Shown one piece after another: positions 25,630-33,330 of a stretch of 64,000 bases of DNA. Below the pieces are notes generated by a model that saw only the letters and a program-made list of their open reading frames with translations, was not told where the DNA came from and searched no databases. Position 1 is the first letter of the stretch, and each line of letters starts with the position of its first letter. The DNA lies in NCBI RefSeq assembly GCF_010894435.1, contig NZ_JAAIXZ010000013.1:256214-320213 (forward strand), read 5' to 3'. A program made the translations under genes and the position numbers. The stretch comes from Pyxidicoccus trucidator (GTDB lineage Bacteria; Myxococcota; Myxococcia; Myxococcales; Myxococcaceae).

Positions 25630-26369
25630 TTGCTCCCCTGAATCACTTCGCGGCCCACGGGCCTCGAGCCAGGACCCACGTCAGGGCCCTTGAAGACGAC
25701 TTCCACGAACGTGCCTCCCGAGGAGCCCGCCCCCAGGTCCAGCTGCCAGCCATGCCGCAGCGCCACCCGGTGGACGATGCTCAGCCCCAGCCCCGCGTGG
25801 CCGGGCTTCGTCGTGTAGAACGGCTCGAAGGCTCGCGAGTACGCCTCCGGCGCCAGGCCCTCGCCCGTGTCCTCCACGCGCAGCGACACGCCGTCGTCTT
25901 CCAAATCCCTCGTGCGCACGGTGAGCGAGCCCCCGCGCGGCATGGCCTCCACCGCGTTGTCCACGAGGCAGCCCACCAGCACCGCCAGCTCCTCGCGGTC
26001 CAGCGCCACCTCGCACTTCTCCGTCAAATCCCGCACCACCCGCACGCCCTCGGGCACGTGGGCCTCGGCCAGCGCGTGCTCCACCGCCTCGCGGGGGTGG
26101 CAGTGCGGCTTGGGGCCCGTCACGGCGGGCGGGCTGCGCTTGGAGAGCAGCTCCTCGGCGGACGCCAGCTCCTTCTCGATGAGCTGGAAGAAGGTCTCCA
26201 CGCGGGGGTCCGTGGTCCAGACCTCCGTCTTCTTCATCTGCCGCATCAGGTAGAAGGATGCGTTGCGGATGCTGGCGAGCTTGTTGCGAAGGTCATGGCG
26301 CAACGTGGACGCCACCACATCCGCTACCGCCGACCGCTCCCGTGCCTGCAAATCTCCACGCCCGGACAT
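25626..26369 (-). CDS. Soluble sensor histidine kinase
   Basis: 247-residue cytoplasmic kinase lacking a sensory domain. The H-box is LRHDLRNKLASIRNA (His about residue 25), the N-box LVGCLVDNAVEAMPRGG, G1 VEDTGEGLAPEAY, F-box FEPFYTTKPG, and G2 GLGLSIVHRVALRHG. With no input region, its signal must come through protein contact, for example from the neighbouring double receiver protein (four bases upstream) or the membrane kinase. Confidence 0.88.
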   Translation of the reverse strand: MSGRGDLQARERSAVADVVASTLRHDLRNKLASIRNASFYLMRQMKKTEVWTTDPRVETFFQLIEKELASAEELLSKRSPPAVTGPKPHCHPREAVEHALAEAHVPEGVRVVRDLTEKCEVALDREELAVLVGCLVDNAVEAMPRGGSLTVRTRDLEDDGVSLRVEDTGEGLAPEAYSRAFEPFYTTKPGHAGLGLSIVHRVALRHGWQLDLGAGSSGGTFVEVVFKGPDVGPGSRPVGREVIQGSK

Positions 26370-26373
26370 ACCG

Positions 26374-27138
26374 TCAATTCCTCGCGCCGAAGGGGCCCTG
26401 CGGCCGGCCTCGCACCCGGGCGATGGCCTGCACCAGCTCGCGCAGGGGCACTGGCTTCGTCATGCACACCACCGCGCCCTGGGCCGCCACCACCCGCAGC
26501 ATCTCCGGCACCACGTGCCCGGACACGGCAATCACGGCCACGGAGAGGTCCGCCTCGCGAACCTTCTTCACCAGCTCCGGCCCGCTCATCTCTGGCATCA
26601 CCAGGTCCAGCACACACACGTCGAAGGCGCCCGAGCGCAGGGAGGCCAGCGCCTCCTCGCCGCTATACACAGCCCGCGCGCGCAGCCCCACCGTGCTCAG
26701 CGCGCGCACCATGGCGCGGGCCACCTGCTCGGTGTCGTCCACCACCAGGACCTGGGGCGCCCGCACCGCGCGCAGCACCGTGTCCAGCGCGTGCGCCACG
26801 TCGAAGGGCTTGGGGAGCACGGTGAAGGCGCCCTCGGCGAGCGCGTCGTCCACCAACTCCTCCGCCGTGAAGGCCGTCATCAGCACCACGGGCATGTCGG
26901 GGCGGTCCTGCTTGATGCGGCGGAGCAGCTCCACGCCATGCAGCCCGGGCATGCGGATGTCGGTGAGGACGACGTCGACCGATTGCTCACTGAGCACGCG
27001 CAGGGCGTCCTCGCCGGACGAGGCCTCCAGGACGGTGTGTCCCTCCAGCTCCAGGTTCGCCGCGAGGGTGATGCGGAGCGACTCCTCGTCGTCGACCAGC
27101 AGGATGCGAGCGGGGCCCACTTCCACTTCCTCCATCAC
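26374..27138 (-). CDS. Tandem double-receiver response regulator
   Basis: 254-residue protein made of two complete receiver domains and no output. First (about 10-125): LLVDDEESLR, DVVLTDIRMPGLHG, VVLMTAF, VLPKPFD. Second (about 128-245): LVVDDTEQVA, DVCVLDLVMPEMSG, IAVSGHV, CMTKPVPL. All acidic, Asp, Thr/Ser and Lys positions are intact in both, so both could be phosphorylated. Start overlaps the stop of the membrane kinase by four bases. It looks like a phosphorelay or phosphate-sink component. Confidence 0.87.
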   Translation of the reverse strand: MMEEVEVGPARILLVDDEESLRITLAANLELEGHTVLEASSGEDALRVLSEQSVDVVLTDIRMPGLHGVELLRRIKQDRPDMPVVLMTAFTAEELVDDALAEGAFTVLPKPFDVAHALDTVLRAVRAPQVLVVDDTEQVARAMVRALSTVGLRARAVYSGEEALASLRSGAFDVCVLDLVMPEMSGPELVKKVREADLSVAVIAVSGHVVPEMLRVVAAQGAVVCMTKPVPLRELVQAIARVRGRPQGPFGARN

Positions 27139-28562
27139 GCGGCCTGCGCCGCCGCGGACGCGGGGAGCTGAATGGTGAATTCGCTGCCCCGACCCGCTTC
27201 ACTGCGCACAGAGATTGTGCCCCCGTGACGTTGCACCATGTTGGCGACAATGGCCAGTCCCAAGCCGGTTCCCCGTGTCTTGGTGGTGAAGAGAGGCTCG
27301 AAAATCTTCGGAAGCACGTCCGGGGGTATGCCCGAACCGTCGTCCACCACCCGGACGGACCAGGGCCCGGCCTCCCCGCCTTCCGCCAGCACTGAAACCT
27401 CCCCGTTGCGTCCTGAAGGCATGGCCTCCACCGCGTTCTGCACCAGGTTCACCAGGACCTGCCGGAACTGCTCCTTGTCCAGGTTGGGGACGGGGAGGGA
27501 CTCGGGCACGCCGTTGACGATGCGGACGCCCTCGCGCGGGGGCACCACGCTGAGCGCCTCGTCCACCAGCGGCCGCAGGGGACAGGGCTGGAGCGCGGGC
27601 GGGCGCTCGCGGGCGAAGTCGAGCAGGTCGGAGATGATTTTCGCGCAGGCATTCAGCTCGCGCTCCATGACGCCCATGAACTGCTGGACGCGTGGGTCCT
27701 CGGCGGCGCCGGCCGGGTCTCGGGTCAACTTCCGCGCCAGGTAGGCGTGGGCGTTGCGCACGGCGGCCAGCGGGTTGCGCAGCTCGTGGCCCACACTGGC
27801 GGCGAGCTGGCCCACGGCCGCCAGCTTCTCCACCCGGATGAGGTGCTCCTGGAAGCCGCCCAGCTCGCGCAGGGCCCGGTCCAGCTCGCGCGCCTTCGCA
27901 CCCTCGCGCTCACGGGCCAGCTCCAGCTCCGCGCGGCGCACCGCCACCTCGCGCAGCTCGCGGAACATGCCCCGGCAGGCGTAGACGAGCACGCCGTTGA
28001 AGGCGGCAATCCAGAAGGCATGCTCCAGGAAGCGCCACCACTCCGGGTGGGGCACGCCGTAGACGGACTCCGGCCACAGCACGCCCCGCACCGCACGGTC
28101 CACGAGGAGGGCGGTGGTCGAGGACAGGAGCACCCACGGGTCCCGGTAGAGCGACAGCAGGGCCAGCGAGGCGAAGACGTGGAAGTGCGTCTCGATGCGG
28201 CCGCCCGACAGGTGGATGAACAGCGCGGACCAGAGCGCCTGGGACACCGCGATGACGTGCCGGGTGGCCACGGTGCCCGGACGCCAGCGGGCCAGCGCCA
28301 GGGGGACGGCGGTGAGGACCGCGCCCACGAGCAGGGCGGTCTCGAAGAAGGCGAGGTCGAAGCCGCGCACCTTCCCGCTCCAGCCCTGGGGCGACCAGCC
28401 CAGCGCGAGCAGGATGGCGAGCGGCCACTGCGCCAGCGACAGCTTCGCGAGGAGCCGGTCCGTGTGGCTGCGCACCCGGTGCAGGTGCTCGCGCAGGAGC
28501 AGCGCCGACCGCTCCTTGAGCGCCACCTTCGGGCCGCTATCTGGGTCCTGCCAGTCCTTCAT
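27135..28562 (-). CDS. Membrane-bound sensor histidine kinase
   Basis: 475-residue kinase. Residues 40-200 hold about six hydrophobic helices with the conserved stretch GGRIETHFHVFASLALLSLY-RD, a transmembrane sensor type shared by many proteobacterial kinases and cyclases. A coiled-coil-like linker follows (VRRAELELAREREGAKAREL). The kinase core has H-box ASVGHELRNPLAAVRNA, N-box VLVNLVQNAVEAMPSG, G1 DDGSGIPPDV, F FEPLFTTKTRG and G2 GTGLGLAIVANMVQRHGG. The signal is unknown. It is translationally coupled to the double receiver protein. Confidence 0.9.
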   Translation of the reverse strand: MKDWQDPDSGPKVALKERSALLLREHLHRVRSHTDRLLAKLSLAQWPLAILLALGWSPQGWSGKVRGFDLAFFETALLVGAVLTAVPLALARWRPGTVATRHVIAVSQALWSALFIHLSGGRIETHFHVFASLALLSLYRDPWVLLSSTTALLVDRAVRGVLWPESVYGVPHPEWWRFLEHAFWIAAFNGVLVYACRGMFRELREVAVRRAELELAREREGAKARELDRALRELGGFQEHLIRVEKLAAVGQLAASVGHELRNPLAAVRNAHAYLARKLTRDPAGAAEDPRVQQFMGVMERELNACAKIISDLLDFARERPPALQPCPLRPLVDEALSVVPPREGVRIVNGVPESLPVPNLDKEQFRQVLVNLVQNAVEAMPSGRNGEVSVLAEGGEAGPWSVRVVDDGSGIPPDVLPKIFEPLFTTKTRGTGLGLAIVANMVQRHGGTISVRSEAGRGSEFTIQLPASAAAQAA

Positions 28563-28734
28563 GAGGTGCCTCCCACCCGGTGCTCGGGCGGGTCATCCAA
28601 CAACGCGCGGCCCTGGGCGACGCATGCGGCCCCCCCGGCGGCCAGGCCGGAGCGGCTGCCCGCGTGCCTCCACGGCGGGGGGACGCGTCCTGCCTTCCAT
28701 TCGAGCGGGGTGGCGCTGGCCCGCGGGGATGGCG

Positions 28735-29172
28735 TCATCGGGCGCCCCGCTTGCGCTCGGCAAGGCCGGAGGTGATGAGGCTCATCTCCCGCTTGAGGCG
28801 GGTGGCGTCCGCCGCGCGGCGGATCATCGCGATGAGGTCCGGTGGCTGGTAGGGCTTGAGGACCAGGTAGAAGAGGCTCTGGGCCTGCTGCTGGTCCTTG
28901 CGGTCCAGGTACTCGCGGTAGCCGGTGACGAGCACGCCGGCGAGCTGCGGGTGCAGCCGCGTCGCCTCGCGCAGCAGGTCGATGCCGTTGCGCCCCGGCA
29001 TGTGGAAGTCGGTACAGAGGACGTCGAAGCGGTGGAGCGCCAGCAACCGCAGCGCCTTACCCGCGTCGCGCGCGGGATGGACGTCGAAGTCTTCGGAAAG
29101 CACGGCCGCGGTGGTGGCGAGTACAGGCTCCTCGTCGTCCACCAGCAGCACCTGGAGGCGCTGGGCATTCAT
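28735..29172 (-). CDS. Receiver-only response regulator
   Basis: 145-residue receiver with a short C-terminal helical extension (RRAADATRLKREMSLITSGL). Acidic pocket VLLVDDEEPV, Asp in DVLCTDFHMPGRNG, Thr in VLVTGYREY, Lys in LVLKPYQPPDL. The FHMPG/KPYQPPDLIAMI style is that of receivers found in c-di-GMP hydrolase-type regulators, but no output domain follows. It is the first gene of the signalling cluster, 172 bases upstream of the membrane kinase. Confidence 0.88.
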   Translation of the reverse strand: MNAQRLQVLLVDDEEPVLATTAAVLSEDFDVHPARDAGKALRLLALHRFDVLCTDFHMPGRNGIDLLREATRLHPQLAGVLVTGYREYLDRKDQQQAQSLFYLVLKPYQPPDLIAMIRRAADATRLKREMSLITSGLAERKRGAR

Positions 29173-29387
29173 TGCGTGGGGACACGCACGATAGCGCCCG
29201 CCACGGCCACTCCGTCAGGGGGTGGCTGCGGATTCTTGGCCACTCCCCGGCAGGCGGGCTCGGGACGCCAGGGACTGGGCACCTTGACCTACACGGGCCC
29301 GCGTCCCCGCGCGGTGTCCGGGCTGACTTTTACGGCGAGGGGAGAAGCGGAGACGTGCGCTTGCCCGGCACGGTACCGGAACCTTGA

Positions 29388-30188
29388 ATGGTGGGAATGG
29401 GCGCGACGGGAGCCAGGCGAGGTGGGAGCGCATCTCGCAAGACGGTGATGACGCTGGTGCTCGCACTCGGAGTGGGGTGCGCCAGCGCGCCGCAGCCCCA
29501 CACCACCTCGCAGGATGCGCCCATCACCCGAGGGCCCTGGGCAGAGGTGTCCGCCGTGGAGATGCCCACCGGGGATACCTCCATCCCCATCGACCTGCTG
29601 CGAGACGTGGCGGATGCGCTCCTCAAGCGCCCCGGCGCCCGGGTATGTGACCCGGTGACGCGCCGGCCCATTCCAGGCATGTCCACGGAGTACTGCTCGA
29701 CGGTGTACGTCGCGGGAGACCGTGACGCCCTGTCGTGGCGGGTGTCCGAGCCCGTGAGTGGGGGACAGAAGTCGTGCAGGCCGTTCTTCGCGGTGAAGGA
29801 TGACGACTACCCTTCATCCCAGGTCTGGGTCGTGGGGTACATCCACAACCACCCCTGTGCCGCGCCTCCATCATCAGAGGACCTTGGGGCATGGCCTACC
29901 GACGTGTTCGACCCCTACGTCGCCATGACGGAAGTCCGATTGATTCCGGGCAACCCGCACCCGGCCATTCACAAGAGCACGGCCATCGAAACAGCCTCGG
30001 CCCTGGTCGCGGAGCGACTGGATGGGAGGCGCGTCTTCATGCGCTACTTTCCCACCGGTGAAGTCCAGCAGTGGAGTGATGTCCAGGCTCGCTGGGTCAC
30101 CCTGGGCATCTGTGCCCCGGGTGGACTCGCGCCACGCGCCACCGCGCCTCAATGTAGAGAGGGCACCCTGAAGCTGCTGGACGAGTAG
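29388..30188 (+). CDS. Lipoprotein with JAMM-like metalloprotease motif
   Basis: 266-residue predicted lipoprotein; signal peptide with basic n-region and lipobox VLALGVGC (Cys about residue 31). A segment YIHNHPCAAPPSSEDLGAWP resembles the JAMM/MPN metal site HxHPx(n)SxxD seen in RadC and in deubiquitinase-like isopeptidases; here the His-to-Ser spacing is one residue shorter than in RadC. An upstream glutamate is not obvious. CDPVTRRPIPGMSTEYCSTV and the later MRYFPTGEVQQWSDVQARW complete an otherwise unknown fold. If active it would work in the periplasm or on the cell surface. ATG 29448 is an alternative start with a shorter n-region. Confidence 0.7.
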   Translation: MVGMGATGARRGGSASRKTVMTLVLALGVGCASAPQPHTTSQDAPITRGPWAEVSAVEMPTGDTSIPIDLLRDVADALLKRPGARVCDPVTRRPIPGMSTEYCSTVYVAGDRDALSWRVSEPVSGGQKSCRPFFAVKDDDYPSSQVWVVGYIHNHPCAAPPSSEDLGAWPTDVFDPYVAMTEVRLIPGNPHPAIHKSTAIETASALVAERLDGRRVFMRYFPTGEVQQWSDVQARWVTLGICAPGGLAPRATAPQCREGTLKLLDE

Positions 30189-30221
30189 GTCGTATGCCGA
30201 GCGTGGGTCGAGAGGACAGTG

Positions 30222-30854
30222 ATGAGCAAGGCGTACGCGCTTGCAGGACTTGCGGTGATGCTCTCTGGATGTGCCAGGACCACTGCTGCATGGAAGGGCG
30301 AGGTGGCGTGGCCAGAGGATGAGCAATCGTTCAAGACCATCGCGTCCCCCATGGAGGCGGGTGCCGCACTCGCCGCGGCGGGGGCCATTCGTGAGCTGGT
30401 GAGAAGCAACACGGATCCAGGATTGTTCTGGGGCTGCTCCAGCCCCGAGCAGGGCTTGGATGTCGCTGTCTTCACCGGTCCAACGCCGGGCCTGTACTAC
30501 GTAGCCCTGGGCCAACGCTTCGACCGGTGCGGAGGACCGCGCGGGCGTGTTCTCGACTGGTACTATGTCTATGCCGTGACCCCGCAGGGCGAAGTCGTGG
30601 CCGAGGCTCCACCGCCTCCGGGAGAGGCACCAGACTCCTCACCTCCGCCACCGAGCTCCACGCCTTCAGAACCCGCGCCGACTCCAGCCCCTCCACCTCC
30701 GGGTACGGGAACCGAAGCGCCCGCGACACCGCCGTCGGCTCCCGCTCCCGCGACTCCACCTCCGGTGACACCGCCACCGACTCCTCCGGCGTCGACAGCG
30801 CCCGCGACACCGCCACCGACTCCTCCGGCGACGCCCGCTCCAGAAGGCCCTTGA
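30222..30854 (+). CDS. Lipoprotein with proline-rich C-terminal tail
   Basis: 210-residue lipoprotein (lipobox AVMLSGC). The globular part of about 110 residues (AWKGEVAWPEDEQSFKTIAS, GLYYVALGQRFDRCGG) is unrecognised and has paired cysteines (WGCSSPEQG, RCGG). The last 85 residues are almost only Pro, Thr, Ala and Ser (TPPPTPPASTAPATPPPTPP), a likely cell-wall-spanning or surface tether. The gene begins 33 bases after the JAMM-like lipoprotein, suggesting one transcript. GTG 30219 adjoins the ATG. Confidence 0.75.
   Translation: MSKAYALAGLAVMLSGCARTTAAWKGEVAWPEDEQSFKTIASPMEAGAALAAAGAIRELVRSNTDPGLFWGCSSPEQGLDVAVFTGPTPGLYYVALGQRFDRCGGPRGRVLDWYYVYAVTPQGEVVAEAPPPPGEAPDSSPPPPSSTPSEPAPTPAPPPPGTGTEAPATPPSAPAPATPPPVTPPPTPPASTAPATPPPTPPATPAPEGP
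30767..30830 (+). repeat. 25-base direct repeat in Pro/Thr-rich tail
   Basis: Two identical 25-base copies (30767-30791 and 30806-30830, period 39) encode the TPPPTPPA units. Such exact in-frame repeats allow length variation by slippage or recombination. Confidence 0.75.
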
Positions 30855-30868
30855 TGGACTCCGCCACG

Positions 30869-30893
30869 GCGTGCCCCGGTCACCGGGGCACGC
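30869..30893. terminator. Bidirectional terminator hairpin
   Basis: A perfect 11-pair stem, GCGTGCCCCGG and CCGGGGCACGC, with a three-base loop lies between the convergent lipoprotein and HPF genes. No T-run. Confidence 0.65.
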
Positions 30894-30923
30894 GTGGCCA
30901 GAAGTACCGACCCGGCCCGTGAG

Positions 30924-31262
30924 TCACTGTCCATGGTGCGCGTGCAGTGTCTCCGCGTAGTGCTGGAGCTGGCGTCTCGCGGCGTCGAAGGCGTCCGTCA
31001 CGGCCTGATAGGCGTCCTCGTGGCCCGTGCGCTGCTCCGGGTCCCTCGCCGCGACGATGTTCTTCCCCGGCACGCTCAGGTCCACGCGCACGTGGAAGTG
31101 CTTGCCGTGCTGCTTGTGGCGATGCGGCTCCTCCACCACCACGTGGCACCCCACGATACCGTCGAAGAACTGCTCCAGCTTGTCTGCATGGTCGCGGATG
31201 TGCTCGCTCAAGCCGTCGCTCGTCGTCATCCCGCGATACGTAATCTGCAGCGCTCGCTTCAT
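30924..31262 (-). CDS. HPF/RaiA family ribosome-associated protein
   Basis: 112-residue short-form hibernation factor homologue that binds the 30S decoding centre in stationary phase. It begins KRALQITYRGMTTSDGLSEH and continues IRDHADKLEQFFDGIVGCHV, VVEEPHRHKQHGKHFHVRVD and LSVPGKNIVAARDPEQRTGH with DAYQAVTDAFDAARRQLQ, matching the beta-alpha-beta-beta-beta-alpha fold. It has no long C-terminal dimerisation domain. Histidine content is unusually high (about 10 residues). ATG 31262 fits the family start; an upstream frame extension overlaps a leader hairpin. Confidence 0.88.
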   Translation of the reverse strand: MKRALQITYRGMTTSDGLSEHIRDHADKLEQFFDGIVGCHVVVEEPHRHKQHGKHFHVRVDLSVPGKNIVAARDPEQRTGHEDAYQAVTDAFDAARRQLQHYAETLHAHHGQ

Positions 31263-31279
31263 CGTCCGCCTCGGGTAGC

Positions 31280-31293
31280 GCCCCTGTCGGGGC
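31280..31293 (-). promoter_or_regulatory. Small hairpin in HPF leader
   Basis: GCCCC-4-GGGGC, 17 bases upstream of the HPF start codon on the minus strand. Possible leader structure affecting translation; may be incidental. Confidence 0.3.
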
Positions 31294-31383
31294 ATCGGGT
31301 TGCACCCTCTTCCCTTGCATGGACGCGGCCAGCGCCAACTCCGCGAAACCCCGTCGGTGCGCCTGCCTGCCCCCCGCAGGCTT

Positions 31384-31408
31384 TGCGGCGAAATGTCCCA
31401 ACGCCGCA
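31384..31408. repeat. Inverted repeat between DUF1360 and HPF genes
   Basis: TGCGGCG (31384-31390) pairs with CGCCGCA (31402-31408) over an 11-base loop. With the adjacent hairpin at 31415-31433 it forms a tandem stem array. Confidence 0.4.
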
Positions 31409-31414
31409 GCCCCT

Positions 31415-31433
31415 GCGGGGCGAAACGCCCCGC
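31415..31433 (-). terminator. Terminator hairpin of DUF1360 gene
   Basis: GCGGGGCG-AAA-CGCCCCGC, an eight-pair stem, starts directly after the stop codon of the DUF1360 gene on the minus strand. Confidence 0.5.
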
Positions 31434-32063
31434 TCAGCTCGGCGCGGGAATGGGCGCGCGGCCCGGCTCCAGCGCTTCCGCCGAGACACTGGCGCTGGGG
31501 AACTGCACGCCCTCCTCACGGTCCGTGCGGGCCTTCAGCTCCCGTCCCTGCTCGCGAGTGCGGTGCAGCCCGGCCCCCAGCCACTCATAGGCGCGGTGCA
31601 GGAAGGACGACGCCGCGGAGAGCGCGAACACGGAGCCCAGCCACCGCGCCTGTCGCGGCGCCACCGCGTGCACCGCCATGAACCCCGCGGCCACCCACGG
31701 GCCCAGGCAGAAGGGACAGCCCAGGAGCTGCCCCAGCGCCTTCTGCATCCCCGCGCCGCGAGACACCTCCTCCACCTCGCCCGCCGTCGAGTCCTCCTGG
31801 AAGCGCACGAAGGGCGCGCGCAGGAAGCTCGTCACCCGGTCCTTCGCCAGCAGCCGCGTCATCGAGTGCGTCGCCACGCTGAACAACACCACGTCCCCCA
31901 GGTCCAGCCGCTCTGGCAGCGTCTGGCGCCGTCCTCGCGACGACCACCCCAGGAAGCCCGCCACGGACACGCCATACGCGCCCATCAGCAGCGCGTACGA
32001 GCCCAGCGGGTGGTGCGCTTCGTCGTAGCCGGCGAACAGGCCGGTCTCCTGGGGAGCCTTCAT
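31434..32063 (-). CDS. DUF1360 family membrane protein
   Basis: 209-residue membrane protein. The DUF1360 signature is present: LDLGDVVLFSVATHSMTRLL, AKDRVTSFLRAPFVRFQED, and the cysteine-containing GQLLGCPFCLGPWVAAGFMA. In Bacillus, DUF1360 proteins are spore-coat or sporulation-associated (YjcL/YngL-like), but the role is unestablished. ATG 32063 was chosen; it starts MKAPQETGLFAGYDEAHHPL before the first helix. The C-terminal 50 residues are soluble. Monocistronic by the hairpin that follows. Confidence 0.8.
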   Translation of the reverse strand: MKAPQETGLFAGYDEAHHPLGSYALLMGAYGVSVAGFLGWSSRGRRQTLPERLDLGDVVLFSVATHSMTRLLAKDRVTSFLRAPFVRFQEDSTAGEVEEVSRGAGMQKALGQLLGCPFCLGPWVAAGFMAVHAVAPRQARWLGSVFALSAASSFLHRAYEWLGAGLHRTREQGRELKARTDREEGVQFPSASVSAEALEPGRAPIPAPS

Positions 32064-32165
32064 GGGATGGGTCGCCTCCGTGTCGCCCTGAAGACTGCAC
32101 ATCCCCCGACATCCGCCCAAGGTACCGGCAGGCGTGCGGACAGGCCCTCGCCCCGAGGTCCGCGC

Positions 32166-33173
32166 TCAGTCCCGCGCATTCACATCCAGCACCGCCGCGC
32201 CGTGCACGCGCCCCTCTCGCAGTGCGGTGAGCGCCTCGTTCGCGGCGGACAGGGGGAACACCTCCACCTCCGTGCGCACCGGCACACTCGGCGCGAGCGC
32301 GAGGAAGTCCAGCGCATCCGTGCGCGTGAGGTTCGCCACCGAGCGCACCACCCGCTCCTCCCAGAGCAGCGCGTAGGGGAAGGCGGGAATGTCACTCATG
32401 TGGATGCCGCCGCACACCACCACTCCGCCCCGGTCCACCGCGCGCAGCGCCGCGGGCACCAGCGCTCCTACGGGCGCGAAGAGGATGGCCGCGTCCAGCG
32501 GCTCCGGCGGCAGCGCGTCCGAGTCTCCCGCCCACTCCGCCCCCAGCGACTTCGCGAAGCGCTGAGCCTCCGCGTCTCCTGGCCGGGTGAAGGCGAAGAC
32601 GCGCCGCTTCTGGCGCAGCGCCACCTGGACCAGCACGTGCGCCGCGGCGCCAAAACCATAGAGGCCCAGCCGCTCGGCGTCTCCCGCCATGCGCAGGCTC
32701 CGGAAGCCGATGAGCCCCGCGCACATCAGCGGCGCGGCGTGGACGTCGCTGTACCCGGACGGGAGCGGAAAGCAGAAGCGCTGGTGCGCCACCGTGAACT
32801 CCGCATAGCCGCCGTCCAGGTCATAGCCGGTGAAGCGCGCCCGCTTGCAGAGGTTCTCCCGCCCCACCGTGCAGAAGCGGCACTGGCCACAGCTCCAGCC
32901 GAGCCACGGCACCCCCACTCGCGTGCCCACGGGGAAGGCCGTCACCTCCTCGCCTCCGCCCACCACCGTGGCCACGATTTCATGGCCCGGTACCAGTGGC
33001 AGCTTCGGGCGCGTCAACTCGCCGTCCACCACGTGCAGGTCCGTGCGGCACACCGCGCAGGCCCGCACCCGCAGCAGCAATTCCTCCGGGCCGGGACGCG
33101 GGAGGGGAAGCCACTCCTCTCGCAGCGGCTGCCCCGGTGCTCGCAGCACCATCGCCCGCATGCTCCCTTCCAT
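32166..33173 (-). CDS. Zinc-dependent alcohol dehydrogenase
   Basis: 335-residue medium-chain dehydrogenase. Catalytic zinc region CRTDLHVVDGELTRPKLPLV-PGHE; structural zinc loop with CGQCRFCTVGRENLC (four Cys); nucleotide-binding GFGAAAHVLVQVAL. The GYDLDGGYAEFTVAHQRFCF segment matches the AdhA branch that has a less typical GxGxxG (here YGFGAAAH). It oxidises or reduces simple alcohols and aldehydes. GAGGAG lies eight bases before ATG 33173. Confidence 0.92.
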   Translation of the reverse strand: MEGSMRAMVLRAPGQPLREEWLPLPRPGPEELLLRVRACAVCRTDLHVVDGELTRPKLPLVPGHEIVATVVGGGEEVTAFPVGTRVGVPWLGWSCGQCRFCTVGRENLCKRARFTGYDLDGGYAEFTVAHQRFCFPLPSGYSDVHAAPLMCAGLIGFRSLRMAGDAERLGLYGFGAAAHVLVQVALRQKRRVFAFTRPGDAEAQRFAKSLGAEWAGDSDALPPEPLDAAILFAPVGALVPAALRAVDRGGVVVCGGIHMSDIPAFPYALLWEERVVRSVANLTRTDALDFLALAPSVPVRTEVEVFPLSAANEALTALREGRVHGAAVLDVNARD

Positions 33174-33212
33174 GAGCCGCTCTCCTCACGCCTGCTGAGG
33201 AAAACATGGCGA

Positions 33213-33244
33213 CGCCCGGGGCGCGCTGAAGCACGCCCCGGGCG
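33213..33244 (-). terminator. Terminator hairpin after surface-repeat gene
   Basis: A perfect 11-pair stem (CGCCCGGGGCG and CGCCCCGGGCG, ten-base loop) lies 86 bases downstream of the minus-strand surface-repeat gene. A second smaller hairpin (GGCGGCG-5-CGCCGCC) is at 33256-33274. Confidence 0.55.
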
Positions 33245-33330
33245 CTCGGCAGGCAGGCGGCGGAGTGCGCCGCCGAGGGGCCGGGTCCTCCACCGTCCCG
33301 GGCGAACCGGGCTCCGTCAGGAGGACAGAA

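Noticed and set aside
24115-25641. A 508-codon plus-strand open frame
   Set aside because: Antisense to the Xaa-Pro peptidase and response regulator; no domain or ribosome site.
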